Assembly (NCBI GenBank): GCA_019058445.1
Contig: JAHPZA010000006.1
Span: 186,001-250,000 of the forward strand
From: Promethearchaeota archaeon
Lineage (GTDB): Archaea; Asgardarchaeota; Lokiarchaeia; Sigyniarchaeales; SOKP01
Direction of reading: 5' to 3'
DNA length: 64,000 bases
Shown: one piece after another, positions 9,870 through 21,032 of the stretch
Layout of the letters: the number at the start of each line of letters is the position of its first letter
How positions within the stretch are numbered: the first letter of the stretch is position 1
Program-made: the position numbers and the translations under genes
The notes under the pieces: model-generated
Told to the model about the DNA's origin: nothing
Database searches by the model: none
Seen by the model: the letters and a program-made list of their open reading frames with translations, nothing else

Positions 9870-11003
9870 GTGGCAGAACCATATCCAGAATTAAGTATAC
9901 TTATTGCAATTTTAGGAGTTTCTGCATCACTCATTATGACATTAGTCTATCTTAAAAGGCGCGAACTATTGCTAATGTTTATAGCTTATATTATCACGGC
10001 AATTGGAGTAGTAATTAGCGTTGCTAGTGAGTTAACAGATCCAGGGGGCCCTGGACATTTAGTTAGTAGAATATTTTACATGATAGCAATTATAGCATTG
10101 TTTATTTCGGTTTTTAAGGAATATTACGCCGAATTCATTAATCAAAAAATCGATAAAAATCTAGTTAAATATACAATGATTGCTGCTGCTACTACATTCA
10201 GTCCTGCTGTAATAAGTTTAGAATTAATGGTCATAATATTTAGCGGAACAAGTGCGATGATGTTATTAAGGTTATATTGGAAAAAAAGAAATGCGGCCCA
10301 TGCTTTTTTATGTTTTTCTTTGTTAACTGTATTACTTTACTTAATTTTACTAGTTATCGAATCATTTGGAGTTGAAGAGATAAGATTACTTGCTCAAGGT
10401 GTAAATATAATCTTTTTTACAATGCTTTTAGTTTCAGCTGTAGTAGCTTTATTAGATCAAAGAATCATGAACTCAATGGATTCTTTAAAAAATGTAATTA
10501 GTGTTGCCTCAGACACAAGCGTTAATGTTTCAAACATCGCTACGGAATTGGCAGCAAGTGCGAGTGAGGTAAACGCCTCATCCGAAGAAATCGCCTCGAC
10601 AGTTCAGAATGTCAACCAAGAAGCTTTAACCATTCAAAATTATTCTGATGATTTACGCAATGTAATGCAATTAATTAGAAATATTTCTGATCAAACTAAT
10701 CTACTCGCATTAAATGCCAGCATCGAAGCAGGAAGGGCAGGAGAGTTAGGACGAGGCTTTGCAGTGGTAGCTGATGAGGTTCGCAAACTAGCCGAAGAAT
10801 CGAAGAAAGCAGTCATGGATACTGGAAACAAAATCGATGTCATAATCGAAAAAATTCGCTCCACAACTGAATCAATGGAGGGAATAAATGCTTCCACTGA
10901 AGAACAGACTGCCTCTATGGAAGAGATCACTTCAACCGCAAATAGGTTAGGCACATTAGCAGAGGATCTAAAAGATCAATTAATTAATTATGAAGAAAAC
11001 TAA
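9870..11003 (+). CDS. 7TM sensor with methyl-accepting chemotaxis-type signalling domain
   Basis: GTG start with GGGGAT RBS; C-terminus nearly identical to the 7421 gene. Confidence 0.85.
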   Translation: MAEPYPELSILIAILGVSASLIMTLVYLKRRELLLMFIAYIITAIGVVISVASELTDPGGPGHLVSRIFYMIAIIALFISVFKEYYAEFINQKIDKNLVKYTMIAAATTFSPAVISLELMVIIFSGTSAMMLLRLYWKKRNAAHAFLCFSLLTVLLYLILLVIESFGVEEIRLLAQGVNIIFFTMLLVSAVVALLDQRIMNSMDSLKNVISVASDTSVNVSNIATELAASASEVNASSEEIASTVQNVNQEALTIQNYSDDLRNVMQLIRNISDQTNLLALNASIEAGRAGELGRGFAVVADEVRKLAEESKKAVMDTGNKIDVIIEKIRSTTESMEGINASTEEQTASMEEITSTANRLGTLAEDLKDQLINYEEN

Positions 11004-11049
11004 AGATATATCTTAATTAATTTACTTTTAATTTTTTTATTTTCATTTC

Positions 11050-14000
11050 TTATCTTTTGTTCAATCTTATAGTAAATGTAGTTCCCTTATTTCTCCCCTC
11101 AGATTTTACCAAAATTTCACCGTTGTGTAGATCAACAATATGTTTTGAGATAAATAAACCGAGACCTGAACCTTCAATATCTACATCTAATCCCTTACCA
11201 TACCGCTCTATTTTGCCAAATTTTTCAAATAATTTTTTCTTTTCCTCGTCGGTCAAGCCAACTCCGGTATCTTTTATCTGAATTTCAATATATTCCGGAT
11301 TTTCATTTGTACTTATAAATATCATACCTTCTGTTGGAGTATTCTTTATAGCATTTGATATTATATTAGTGAGAACCTGTTCAAGACGTAATTTATCGAC
11401 TTTATGATAAATTTTATCAGGCAAATTTAATTTTAAGGTGAGTTGTCGACTACTTATTAAATAAATCATCTCCTCAACGCATTCATTGATTAGTTCCACA
11501 AGATTTTCCATATTTAAATTTAATTTTAATTTTTGGATTGTTATTTTTGATACATCTAATAAATTCTCAATCAACGACTTTAATCTAAAACATCCCTTAT
11601 AAATGGTTTGAATCAGTTGTGTAATATTTCCATCAAATTTATTCTCATATTGTTTTAAAAGAATTTCAGATGCCATATAAGTAGAGGTTAAAGGAGTCTT
11701 TAACTCATGAGAGACACGTGTAATTATATCTTCCCTCATTTCATCAAGTTCCTTTAATTTTTTTATTTCTTCGAGTATAAGTCTTTCTGCTTCTTTCTTT
11801 TCTGTAATATCTATTATAACCTCAATTGCTTTATTAGTTGTTCCATCAGCATTAGGAATCGGAGCAGAAAAGATTTCATAATTCCTATTATCAACAGCAG
11901 ATTGTTCTATATGTTCAATAGTATTAGTGTTTATCGATTTCATTACAGGACAAACTTCACACGGCTCCTTTGACTCCATATATTTTTCATAACATAATTT
12001 ACCAATAAAATCTCCAAATCTTTCCTTCATTGTTTCATTCATATATTGAACTTTATAGTCATCTCCAATTATATCAATACCTAATCCTGCACTCGTTAAA
12101 CCATCAATTATTGCTTTTAATTTATCTCTCTCTGTTTTTAATGCTTTTTCTGCCTGCTTACGTTCAGTAATATCTACAATCATAGAACGTGATTGAATGA
12201 TGTTTCCCTCTTGATCTAAAATGGGATTTACAGTTAAACTTATCCAAACAAGCTCATCATTTTTTTTTTTCATTTGGAGTTCTTCATCTTGAATAAGTTC
12301 GCCTTTTAAAAATCGTTTAAAAAGTTGTTTAGCTTTAGCTAATCCATTATCATTATCAGCATATAAATCAAAAATATTTTTATTTACTAACTCTTCTTTT
12401 GAATATCCTAAAAGTCTTACTGCTGCTTTATTACAAAGCTGAATTGTTTTATCAACCCCTATTGAAAAATAGGCATTTGGAGCTTCTTCATAAAGATCTT
12501 GATATAATCGTTCAGATTCTTTCAATTTTTGTTCTACTTTCTTTTGTTCTGTTATATCTCGACAGATTGAATGAAAATAAGTTTTATCTTTTAGTACCAT
12601 AGTTCTTATTCTAACAAAGATATTCCTAATATATCCATTTTTGGTTCTGAAAGTTGTTTCAAAGTCATCAAATCCTTTATTTTTAATAATGTTAATATGC
12701 TTAATCATATCATCCTTGTCTTCACTTGCTTCATAATCTGAAAGTTTTAGTTTAGTGAATTCTTCTTCAGTATATCCTAAAATTCGACAGAGACTCTTGT
12801 TAAATTCAATTGCTTGTAAACTGTCTGGATCTAGTATCATTACTCCATCTGGAGATTGTTCAAATAACATTCGATATCTTTCTTCTGAATCTCTTAATTT
12901 TTGATCCAGTTTCATTTTTTCTGTCATGTCTTGGTATACTGCAACTATTTCTCCCGAAGGTATTTTGTATACATAATTTTCCCTCCACCCTTGAATTCGT
13001 TGATCTTCATATAAAGTAATGGGATGATGTTCTGGAACTCCCGTCTTCCAAACCCTTTTAAATACGTCAAGGAGTCCAAACTCATGAACTCCGGGAAACA
13101 TTTCGCATATTGTTTTACCTAGTAATTCATCTCGTGTTATTTGATCTGCCTTTTCAGCTGCTTTATTGTAGTCCCTAAACATAAAATCAGTTCCATCTTT
13201 GACAGCTTGATAAACAGCAACACATTCATTTAAATTTTCAACCAATTCTCGATATCTCTCTTCTGAATCGGTCAATTCTTGAAAATATAACCAATTACTT
13301 AATGAGTCACTAATTCGATGAGAAATCTCAGTAAATAATTCCTTTTCATACTCACTCCAAACACGAGGATATGAACATTGATGAATCCCAAATTCCCAAG
13401 GAGCACCAATTTTTGGATGAATAGCTACAGTTAGCATTGATTTGATATTAAATTGATCCCATGTTTCTCCTTTAGGGAAATCAAAAGCTTTTCCCGGTCC
13501 AAAAGCAATAGGACCATTGGAATCCAATAGATACCGAGTAATTTGAAGAACCTCAGGTCTCATTGGCAATCTTTTTCCGATCGAAAAGATACCTGGATAT
13601 TCTGGCTTAGTTGCTTCCATGGGAACTTCAAAACAATCTGCTTCAAGTTCTAATGGATACCTCAAGAAAGCTCTATCACAGTCAAAAACAAAAAGAATAG
13701 CATTTAGGAGAAAATTCAAAAGTTCTTCAAGGGTATGAATACTGTTAATTGAAGAATTAATGTATTGCAGATCATTAAGAAATCTAATATATTTTTTATC
13801 GCTCTCTGCAATCTCTTGTTCTCTCTTTTTTAATAAGCCCCACATGCTTTCCATGAATAAGGTTAGTTGTCTAACGTCATTCTGATCGTAGGGATTATCT
13901 TTATTACCAACACCTAATATCGCTACAATCTTTTCTCCATCAAATACTGGAATACTCATGTGCCTTATTACAGGAAAATGTCCTTCTGGGTAACCCTTTT

Positions 14001-14766
14001 TATTAGAGATATTTTGATAATCATTATGTATTACAGGTTTTCTCATTCGAAACGCGTCTGCCCATATTCCAGCATCTTCAATTGGATAATGCGTAACTTC
14101 CTCCGAATAGCATTGGTTCATAACATTTTTTGACCATAAATATAATTGAATAGTATTCTGATCTTCATTAACAAAATGAAGGTATCCTACTTTGCTATTG
14201 GTCAATCTAACACATTCTTCTAAAGCAAACTCTGTAATATCCTTTTTTGAAGCACTTTTCATCTGACTAAGTTTTAATAAACTATTAAGTCGTTCTTCAT
14301 CTAATTTTAGAGCATTAATTGTATTTTTAAGTTTAGTAATATCATGAAATATTTTCAATTTAGAGATTGTACCATCAATGTTTTTCAAAGGTGTTTCAGT
14401 AATATCATAGATTTTTTGATTAATATCAAAATATTTTTCTGATCTAATTGTTTTTCCCTCAAGAATATCTGACATCTTACACCATGGGCAAGGTTCTGAA
14501 CGTTCATAAGTATATTCATAACACTTCTTATTCTTTGGAGAACCAAATTCTTTTATCATTATTGGATTTACATATTCGATATTATAGGATTGATCTACAA
14601 TATAAATCCCATCCATTATTGAATTTAAAATATTAATAAGATTATCTCTCTCATTATTTATTTTTACTTCTGATTCTTTTGATATTTCTTCAGTTTCTTT
14701 ATTCTCAGTTATGTCTGCAATCTTCTTTAAAAAAGACCCAGTATTTACTTCTGGATGTTTAGACAT
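11050..14766 (-). CDS. Multi-PAS/GAF sensor histidine kinase
   Basis: 1238 aa; repeated PAS, GAF (TNSKVGYLHFVNED...), HisKA (ITRVSHELKTPLTSTYMASEILL), HATPase (NIISNAIKNTP, IKDTGVGLT, GSGLGLFISK). Confidence 0.93.
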   Translation of the reverse strand: MSKHPEVNTGSFLKKIADITENKETEEISKESEVKINNERDNLINILNSIMDGIYIVDQSYNIEYVNPIMIKEFGSPKNKKCYEYTYERSEPCPWCKMSDILEGKTIRSEKYFDINQKIYDITETPLKNIDGTISKLKIFHDITKLKNTINALKLDEERLNSLLKLSQMKSASKKDITEFALEECVRLTNSKVGYLHFVNEDQNTIQLYLWSKNVMNQCYSEEVTHYPIEDAGIWADAFRMRKPVIHNDYQNISNKKGYPEGHFPVIRHMSIPVFDGEKIVAILGVGNKDNPYDQNDVRQLTLFMESMWGLLKKREQEIAESDKKYIRFLNDLQYINSSINSIHTLEELLNFLLNAILFVFDCDRAFLRYPLELEADCFEVPMEATKPEYPGIFSIGKRLPMRPEVLQITRYLLDSNGPIAFGPGKAFDFPKGETWDQFNIKSMLTVAIHPKIGAPWEFGIHQCSYPRVWSEYEKELFTEISHRISDSLSNWLYFQELTDSEERYRELVENLNECVAVYQAVKDGTDFMFRDYNKAAEKADQITRDELLGKTICEMFPGVHEFGLLDVFKRVWKTGVPEHHPITLYEDQRIQGWRENYVYKIPSGEIVAVYQDMTEKMKLDQKLRDSEERYRMLFEQSPDGVMILDPDSLQAIEFNKSLCRILGYTEEEFTKLKLSDYEASEDKDDMIKHINIIKNKGFDDFETTFRTKNGYIRNIFVRIRTMVLKDKTYFHSICRDITEQKKVEQKLKESERLYQDLYEEAPNAYFSIGVDKTIQLCNKAAVRLLGYSKEELVNKNIFDLYADNDNGLAKAKQLFKRFLKGELIQDEELQMKKKNDELVWISLTVNPILDQEGNIIQSRSMIVDITERKQAEKALKTERDKLKAIIDGLTSAGLGIDIIGDDYKVQYMNETMKERFGDFIGKLCYEKYMESKEPCEVCPVMKSINTNTIEHIEQSAVDNRNYEIFSAPIPNADGTTNKAIEVIIDITEKKEAERLILEEIKKLKELDEMREDIITRVSHELKTPLTSTYMASEILLKQYENKFDGNITQLIQTIYKGCFRLKSLIENLLDVSKITIQKLKLNLNMENLVELINECVEEMIYLISSRQLTLKLNLPDKIYHKVDKLRLEQVLTNIISNAIKNTPTEGMIFISTNENPEYIEIQIKDTGVGLTDEEKKKLFEKFGKIERYGKGLDVDIEGSGLGLFISKHIVDLHNGEILVKSEGRNKGTTFTIRLNKR

Positions 14767-15397
14767 TTTTATCCTCTCTTTTTAAAAACAGATGGTTGAA
14801 ATCTTCAATTCTTTTTAACTTTATTATCTTATAAAAAAAAATTATTGATATTTCTGATCATTACCTTCAAAAAACAAGAATTATATAAGGTTTTGGATAG
14901 AAATGTTAAATCTAAAAAATAATTCAGTTAAAATAATTTGAGTTAAAAATTGTATATTTCATTAAAAAATATGAGTTAAAATATTTTAAATTTTAAACCT
15001 AAGCACTAATACAAAATCTAAGTACAAAACATTAGAATTTTCTTAAAAAAAGTAATTAATTAGATCCTCATAAGAAAAATATGGATATAGTTTTAAAATC
15101 AAATATACTCGCAAAAAATGAGTAAATATAGTGAATTATTAAATCAAAAAAAAGGATTAATTATATAATTCAGTAAAAAAATTATCTTAATTAGATTTAA
15201 AGGAAGGTAGATTCTCATCCTTTTTTATTTTCTTAATCATATCTAGGTTTTTCCAAATAATGTCACAGCTATTGTTTATTGAATTGAAAATTTTAAGCAA
15301 TTTATTCAACATATCTTCAAAACTACGAGAGTAATTAGTATTTCAATTAAAATTAAAAAAAAAATTTCATAAGAAAAATCTTTTTTAAGTCAATAAA

Positions 15398-16243
15398 TTA
15401 TTTTTCATTTTTCATAATTAAGGAATTTTTTAAATCTTCAGAGAGGGTTCCTAATCTGTTTGCAGTGGCAGATATTTCTTCCATAGAAGCCGTTTGCTCT
15501 TCTGTAGATGCACTAATCCCTTCCATTGAACCTGTCGCTCCTTGAATCTTATTAATAATTCTATCTATTCTCTGACCTGTATTCATGATGGCATTTTTTG
15601 ATTCTTCGGCCAATTTGCGAACCTCATCAGCGACCACTGCGAAGCCTCGCCCATGTTCTCCTGCCCTTCCTGCTTCGATGCTGGCATTTAATGCGAGTAA
15701 ATTAGTTTGATCAGAAATATCTGTAATTAATTTCATTATATTACGTAAATCATCTGTGGAAGCCATGACTTCTTGAGTATCGCGAGAAATTTCTGAAACT
15801 GTTGAGGCGATTTCTTCGGATGAGGCGTTTACTTCACTGGCACTTGCAGCTAATTCTGTTGCGATATTTGCAACGTTTATAGAACTTTCTGTTGATTTTA
15901 TTATTAAATTCTCTAAAGTAGAGTTAGTTCTAACAATGATCTTGCAGGTGTATTCTATTAGTAAAATTACTACAACAATGCCAATAGAATATAATATTAT
16001 TGCAGATATCCACGAATTGTTGAAAGTTACCCCTTGAAGAAACGTTATAAATGAGATAAACACTAAGGACGCACTCATTAAGAACGCAACTTTATAATGC
16101 AGTTGACGGATATCTCTATTAAATCGAAAATAAAAATATAAGGCAAAGAAGATCATACATATACTTAATAACAAAAAGTTTAGGTTATTGTGATACCCTG
16201 CGCTGTTCCATAATTCATTATCTTGAAAGATTATTTTTATCAC
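15398..16243 (-). CDS. Membrane-anchored methyl-accepting chemotaxis-type protein, shorter transmembrane domain
   Basis: [38 protein letters not shown]; hydrophobic N-terminus differs from the 7TM paralogues. Confidence 0.85.
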   Translation of the reverse strand: MIKIIFQDNELWNSAGYHNNLNFLLLSICMIFFALYFYFRFNRDIRQLHYKVAFLMSASLVFISFITFLQGVTFNNSWISAIILYSIGIVVVILLIEYTCKIIVRTNSTLENLIIKSTESSINVANIATELAASASEVNASSEEIASTVSEISRDTQEVMASTDDLRNIMKLITDISDQTNLLALNASIEAGRAGEHGRGFAVVADEVRKLAEESKNAIMNTGQRIDRIINKIQGATGSMEGISASTEEQTASMEEISATANRLGTLSEDLKNSLIMKNEK

Positions 16244-16678
16244 CTTTTGAGTCTTTTCTGAATTTACATTCTATCAATTTTGTTTTATAAAAGACATTTT
16301 TAATTGTAATCAATAGTGTAGAAAATGATATTTTTGTGTATAATTAAAAATAATATCACTTTTTATTAGTAGTAATTTAATTCATATTTAAAAGTATTTT
16401 TTTTTAAGATTAAACGTGTTATTGTAAATAAAACCTATACTAAATTTCAATTCTTAAAGAATAATGGAAACACTTAAAAATAAATATCATTTTTACTCAT
16501 ATATAAAATCGTGGCTTTGCACATAAAGTCAGGATTATACACTCTAGATAGAAAATCACCTTTCTTTCACATTTAAGGGGAAGGCCCCATTTTTTTAAAG
16601 TTTATTTAAATATAAGAAAATTTAAATATATGTAAAATCGATTTAATATGTATAAAAAGAAGTAATAATCTAGAATGG

Positions 16679-17578
16679 GTGAGAATTATTTCCGATAAGA
16701 CAAAGATATCAGAAGAAGTTAAAAAAAAATATGAAGAAGAAACGGGGAAAAAGGCATATTGGCATGGTCAACTTACTAAAAGTTTTAAAAAATGGCAGAG
16801 AGGTGAAAAAGTATATTATATTAATCAAGAACGAGTCTCTTTGTATGTTCCGGAAGGTGTAAAAGACCAATGGGAAAAATTTGCCAAGCACACTAAATTT
16901 AAGACAATTTCGGCCTTAGTTAGAGAAGCTCTGGATTTTTTTATTAAGCTTTATTCAAAACTTAATATTGATCAGAAAGAGGGCTTTGATATTCTTTCAG
17001 GTCTTTCTTATGAATTTAAAGAACCACTAACTTTGATTAAAGTCAACTTACAGATTTTAAAAAAGGTTTATAGTAAAAGTTTAAATGAAGATGTTGTTCA
17101 GATTATTAATTCTGTTTTGGAGTATTACCAAATCCTTGAAAATAAGATTATAGATTATTTAGATCGACCCAAAATCGAACAAACTAAAGAAATTAAAGCT
17201 GAAAATATACAATATGACATTTTTCTTGTAGAGGATGATAATGAAACGCGCAAAGTTCTAACAAACTATTTTAAAACTTTAAATATTTCTTGTAAAGGTA
17301 TTGCTGAGGGATTCAGTGTATTTAATGAGTTGAAAATTAATGTTCCCAGATTAATACTTCTGGATATTTTATTACCAGACATGAGTGGGGATGATATATT
17401 AAGGGATCTTAATTCAGATAAAAATTATAGCAAAATTCCAGTATACTTCATTACAGCAATACCCGAACATAAAGTAAAAAAAATGGCTGAAGAACTGGGA
17501 GCGACAGGATACATTTTAAAACCCTTTAACTTAAGTGACTTCGATGAAATAATTCAATATTTAAAAAATGAAAAATAA
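16679..17578 (+). CDS. RHH-like DNA-binding / degenerate DHp / receiver domain protein
   Basis: RVSLYVPEGVKDQWEKFAKHTKFKTISALVREALDFFIK (RHH-like); LSYEFKEPLTLIKVNLQIL (HisKA-like, no His); IFLVEDDNETRK...LILLDILLPDMSGDD...FITA...LKPF (receiver). Confidence 0.75.
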   Translation: MRIISDKTKISEEVKKKYEEETGKKAYWHGQLTKSFKKWQRGEKVYYINQERVSLYVPEGVKDQWEKFAKHTKFKTISALVREALDFFIKLYSKLNIDQKEGFDILSGLSYEFKEPLTLIKVNLQILKKVYSKSLNEDVVQIINSVLEYYQILENKIIDYLDRPKIEQTKEIKAENIQYDIFLVEDDNETRKVLTNYFKTLNISCKGIAEGFSVFNELKINVPRLILLDILLPDMSGDDILRDLNSDKNYSKIPVYFITAIPEHKVKKMAEELGATGYILKPFNLSDFDEIIQYLKNEK

Positions 17579-17667
17579 AACTTATTTAAAATCAGTTTTG
17601 GCTAATATATTAACTGCTTGCTCAATTTAATCTAAATTTACTTATGAAATCCGAGTTCTAAAATAAT

Positions 17668-18081
17668 CTAGAAGTGATGATGATGGTCATGATCATCATC
17701 GGCATCAGTATGTATCTTCCCAACTCCAAAACCTTTACCCTGCCCAGGAGCACAAAGACTTTCCCCTCCTTCCAACGTTCCATCGATAATTTTCTGAATA
17801 ACATTATCAACCTTTCCTGTTACGCCCATAATTACCTCTATCCCGTATTGCTGAAAAAATCCTACTGCTCGATGTCCCATACCCCCGGTAATTATATGAG
17901 ATGCTCCTTGCTCATTAATAAACTGAGGAATACTACCTACGCTATGTCCCGGATTAGGAAGAACTTCTTTAGCTACTACCTTATTATCCTCAAAGCTTAC
18001 AAAAGTAAATTCTGGTGCCCTTCCAAAATGAGGACAGACTTCATTTGACTCTGTACTTATAGCAACTTTCATTTTAATCAC
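17668..18081 (-). CDS. NifX/NifB-like (dinitrogenase Fe-Mo cofactor family) protein with His-rich tail
   Basis: MKVAISTESNEVCPHFGRAPEFTFV...ITGGMGHRAVGFFQQYGIEVIMGVTG; tail HTDADDDHDHHHHF. Confidence 0.88.
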   Translation of the reverse strand: MIKMKVAISTESNEVCPHFGRAPEFTFVSFEDNKVVAKEVLPNPGHSVGSIPQFINEQGASHIITGGMGHRAVGFFQQYGIEVIMGVTGKVDNVIQKIIDGTLEGGESLCAPGQGKGFGVGKIHTDADDDHDHHHHF

Positions 18082-18136
18082 TCTTTTTTTTATTAGTCCC
18101 TAATAAATTATATGAATTTTAATATTTTAAATTTTA

Positions 18137-18150
18137 TGAATAATTATTCA
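18137..18150. promoter_or_regulatory. Candidate operator TGAATAATTATTCA
   Basis: Perfect 14-bp palindrome midway in the divergent region between 18081(-) and 18205(+). Confidence 0.6.
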
Positions 18151-18204
18151 AATTTAAATTTGATAATTAATTATTATAATACAAAAGAAAATGGAATTTA
18201 AAAA

Positions 18205-18585
18205 ATGAATAAAGTTATTGGGATTCCTTCAGATGGTCCTGAATTATCGGATAATATTTCTGAACATTTTGGACATGCAAAATATTTTGTTGGAATTGAA
18301 ATAGATATGAATAATAATTATATCAAGTTATTTTCTCTGCGCAATGACGGCCATGCGAGTTGCATGGAGCCTGTTATGAATATGAAAAATAGAAAAGTAA
18401 CGGATATGATTATCGGAGGTATCGGAGGCCGCCCTTACATGGGATTTCTGCAAGTTGGCATTAATCTCTATCAAGGGATATATGGAACACTAAAGGATAA
18501 TGTTGAGTGTTTATTAGGGGGTAAATTAAAACCATTAGCTGGAGCGAGCTGTGGAGATAATTCCCCTCATCAGCATAATCAATAA
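18205..18585 (+). CDS. NifX/NifB-like (dinitrogenase Fe-Mo cofactor family) protein
   Basis: NISEHFGHAKYFVGIEID...MIIGGIGGRPYMGFLQVGINLYQG. Confidence 0.8.
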   Translation: MNKVIGIPSDGPELSDNISEHFGHAKYFVGIEIDMNNNYIKLFSLRNDGHASCMEPVMNMKNRKVTDMIIGGIGGRPYMGFLQVGINLYQGIYGTLKDNVECLLGGKLKPLAGASCGDNSPHQHNQ

Positions 18586-18636
18586 TAATAAAATGAAAAT
18601 ACAACACAAAAAGCAAAAAAAAGAGGTTAGAAAAAA

Positions 18637-19107
18637 ATGGTAATAGTGGCTGTACCATCTTTCGGAGATGGTGGATTAAATTCATTCATGAACCCTCGAT
18701 TTGGACGTTGTGACACATTTACGTTTATAACAATCGAGAACAACTCCATTAAGGAAGTAAAAGCGGTAAGTAATATGGCGGCAAATGCTATGGGAGGCGC
18801 TGGGATTCAAGCAGTTCAGACGATAGGAAACTATGGGGCTACGGAAGTAATTGTGGGAAACTTAGGACCTAATGCGGCTCAATCATTAGCGGCGTCTAAT
18901 TTTAAGATTCATCAAGCCCCTAATGAACAACTAACTATAAAAAATCTGATTGAATTATATATTGAAGGCAAATTACAAACAATCAGCGGAGCTACTGTAG
19001 CATCTCATTATGGAATGAGTGGTAGCGGCAGAGGAATGGGTGGTGGCGGAGGCCGAGGTATGGGAGGCGGACGCGGCATGGGAGGAGGTCAAGGTCGTCG
19101 GTTCTAA
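18637..19107 (+). CDS. NifX/NifB-like protein with Gly/Arg-rich C-terminal tail
   Basis: NPRFGRCDTFTFITIENN...GAGIQAVQTIGNYGATEVIVGNLGPNAAQSL; tail GSGRGMGGGGGRGMGGGRGMGGGQGRRF. Confidence 0.88.
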   Translation: MVIVAVPSFGDGGLNSFMNPRFGRCDTFTFITIENNSIKEVKAVSNMAANAMGGAGIQAVQTIGNYGATEVIVGNLGPNAAQSLAASNFKIHQAPNEQLTIKNLIELYIEGKLQTISGATVASHYGMSGSGRGMGGGGGRGMGGGRGMGGGQGRRF

Positions 19108-19143
19108 TGGAATGTCTTTAAAATTAAGTAATATTTAAATTTA

Positions 19144-20079
19144 GTGTCGCGGAAAAAAATGGAAAAAAGACCAAAAGTGATATGTGTTACCGGAGGTAAG
19201 GGTGGTACTGGGAAAACTTTGGTTGCAGTAAATATCGCTACGATGTTTAAGAATGAGGGTAAAAAAGTTTTATTAATTGATGGAGATGTAGAAAATCCTA
19301 ACACTTATTTATTGTTAGGTGGCACACTCGAAAATAAAGAAGCGGTTCCTTTTTTTAAGCCGAAAATAAATGAGGAAAAATGTACGAAATGTGGTTTATG
19401 TGCTGAAAATTGTGCTCCTCATGCACTATTGCACATAAAAGATGCCTATCCAGTTCCAATATTAGCAGTGTGTTCTGGTTGTAGATTATGTTATAAAATT
19501 TGTCCAGTCGGTGCAATTGAAGAAGATTATACCACAGTTGGTTGGACCTATTCTACGAAATTAAACGATATTTCGCTTTTAGTGGGAGAGCTAAAGCCCA
19601 CTGAAGCACGTTCAGCATCAATAGTAGAAGTCCTTATGGAAAAACTTACTAAAATTATGGAAGAGGAGCCTACTAAATACGAGATAGTCATTTTAGATAC
19701 GGCTCCTGGTGCTCATTGTGATGTCGAATTACTTATTGGTATGGCAGATAAGGTAATTCCGGTAACGGAACCTACCAAATTTGGAAAATTGGATCTGCTC
19801 AGGATCATAGAGCTGATTAAGCTATTAAACAAAGATTTTCGAGCAATTATAAATAGATCCTCATTATTGGGATATAGAGATCAATTTTTAAAGGAATTAG
19901 AAGAGAGCAATATAGAGATGTTGGGTGATATCCCCTTAGATGATGATATCGTAAATTCCTATTGTTTAGGGAAACCGCTCATGGATGATACAAGTGAATT
20001 TAAAGGGGGAGCAGGATATAACTCATTTCAAAAAATATTTGAAAATTTAGAACTATGGTTGAATTCAAAGGGGGATTAA
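19144..20079 (+). CDS. MinD/Mrp-family P-loop ATPase with inserted ferredoxin domain
   Basis: VTGGKGGTGKT deviant Walker A; CTKCGLCAENCAP...CSGCRLCYKICP insert. Confidence 0.92.
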   Translation: MSRKKMEKRPKVICVTGGKGGTGKTLVAVNIATMFKNEGKKVLLIDGDVENPNTYLLLGGTLENKEAVPFFKPKINEEKCTKCGLCAENCAPHALLHIKDAYPVPILAVCSGCRLCYKICPVGAIEEDYTTVGWTYSTKLNDISLLVGELKPTEARSASIVEVLMEKLTKIMEEEPTKYEIVILDTAPGAHCDVELLIGMADKVIPVTEPTKFGKLDLLRIIELIKLLNKDFRAIINRSSLLGYRDQFLKELEESNIEMLGDIPLDDDIVNSYCLGKPLMDDTSEFKGGAGYNSFQKIFENLELWLNSKGD

Positions 20080-21020
20080 GAATGGATAAGCAAAAAAGAA
20101 GTGTTGGAATTATTTCAGGCAAAGGAGGTGTAGGAAAGACGTCACTTACGGCATCATTAACGAATTTAACAAAGGATGACCTTGAAATTAATTCAATCGT
20201 ATTAGATTGCGATGTTGATGCTCCAAATTTAGCGTTAATTCTCCCAGTTGAATCAAATGAACAAGTAGAAACTATTGATACCTACACGACTTTAAAAGCT
20301 ACGTTCATTGAAGATAAATGTGTTCATTGCAAACAATGTATCGATGAGAAGTTTTGTGAATTTCACGCTTTAAAGTGGGATGAGGAAAATCAAATTCCAG
20401 AAGTTGATTATTTAGCCTGTGAAGGTTGTGGAGCTTGTAAAGTTTTATGTCCGGAACATGCATTTACCATAAATACGGTAAAAAGCGGTGAGATGATTCA
20501 TTACTTATCAGATATTGGAGTTCCTCTCATCTATGGGAAAACCAGACTCGGTAGTACCACGTCAGGCAAATTAGTTTCAGACGTAAAGGAATTTGCATCA
20601 AAAATCGATAATTTTGACAACTACAACTTGATTTTAATCGATGGGCCTCCTGGTATTGGATGTCCGGTGATAGCTACGGTTTCAGGATTGGATTTCATAA
20701 TTGCCATAACTGAACCAACCCCCTCTGGTCTGCATGATCTAATTCGAGCTATTGAGGTTGTACAGCAATTTAAAATCCCTTTTGGAATTGTGATTAATAA
20801 ATATGACTTGAAAAGTCCATTTCAAGACCAATTCAAAAAATTTATCGACGATACTGGTTATAATATTTTAGGAAGAATTCCTTATGATTTAGCAATTCCT
20901 AAGGCAATGTCATTTGCAAAAACTGTCGTAGAACATGCCCCAGATTCTAAAGCAAGCTTAGCAATTAAAGAGATTTATAACAATCTGAAGAATCTGTTAT
21001 GGAATGATACGACTCAATAA
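20055..21020 (+). CDS. MinD/Mrp-family P-loop ATPase with inserted ferredoxin domain (second copy)
   Basis: ISGKGGVGKT; CVHCKQCIDEKFC...CEGCGACKVLCP; ATG at 20082 preceded by aaaggggga is the likelier start. Confidence 0.92.
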   Translation: MVEFKGGLRMDKQKRSVGIISGKGGVGKTSLTASLTNLTKDDLEINSIVLDCDVDAPNLALILPVESNEQVETIDTYTTLKATFIEDKCVHCKQCIDEKFCEFHALKWDEENQIPEVDYLACEGCGACKVLCPEHAFTINTVKSGEMIHYLSDIGVPLIYGKTRLGSTTSGKLVSDVKEFASKIDNFDNYNLILIDGPPGIGCPVIATVSGLDFIIAITEPTPSGLHDLIRAIEVVQQFKIPFGIVINKYDLKSPFQDQFKKFIDDTGYNILGRIPYDLAIPKAMSFAKTVVEHAPDSKASLAIKEIYNNLKNLLWNDTTQ

Positions 21021-21032
21021 TTTTTTTTCTTT

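Noticed and set aside
16573-16600. GGGGAAGGCCCC followed by a T run as a bacterial-type intrinsic terminator
   Set aside because: Stem is only four base pairs and no gene ends immediately upstream; in archaea the T-rich tract alone is a common feature.
17668-21020. Nitrogenase cofactor operon
   Set aside because: NifX/NifB-family and MinD-ferredoxin proteins are present, but no nifHDK or full-length radical SAM NifB is seen; these families are widespread outside nitrogen fixation.
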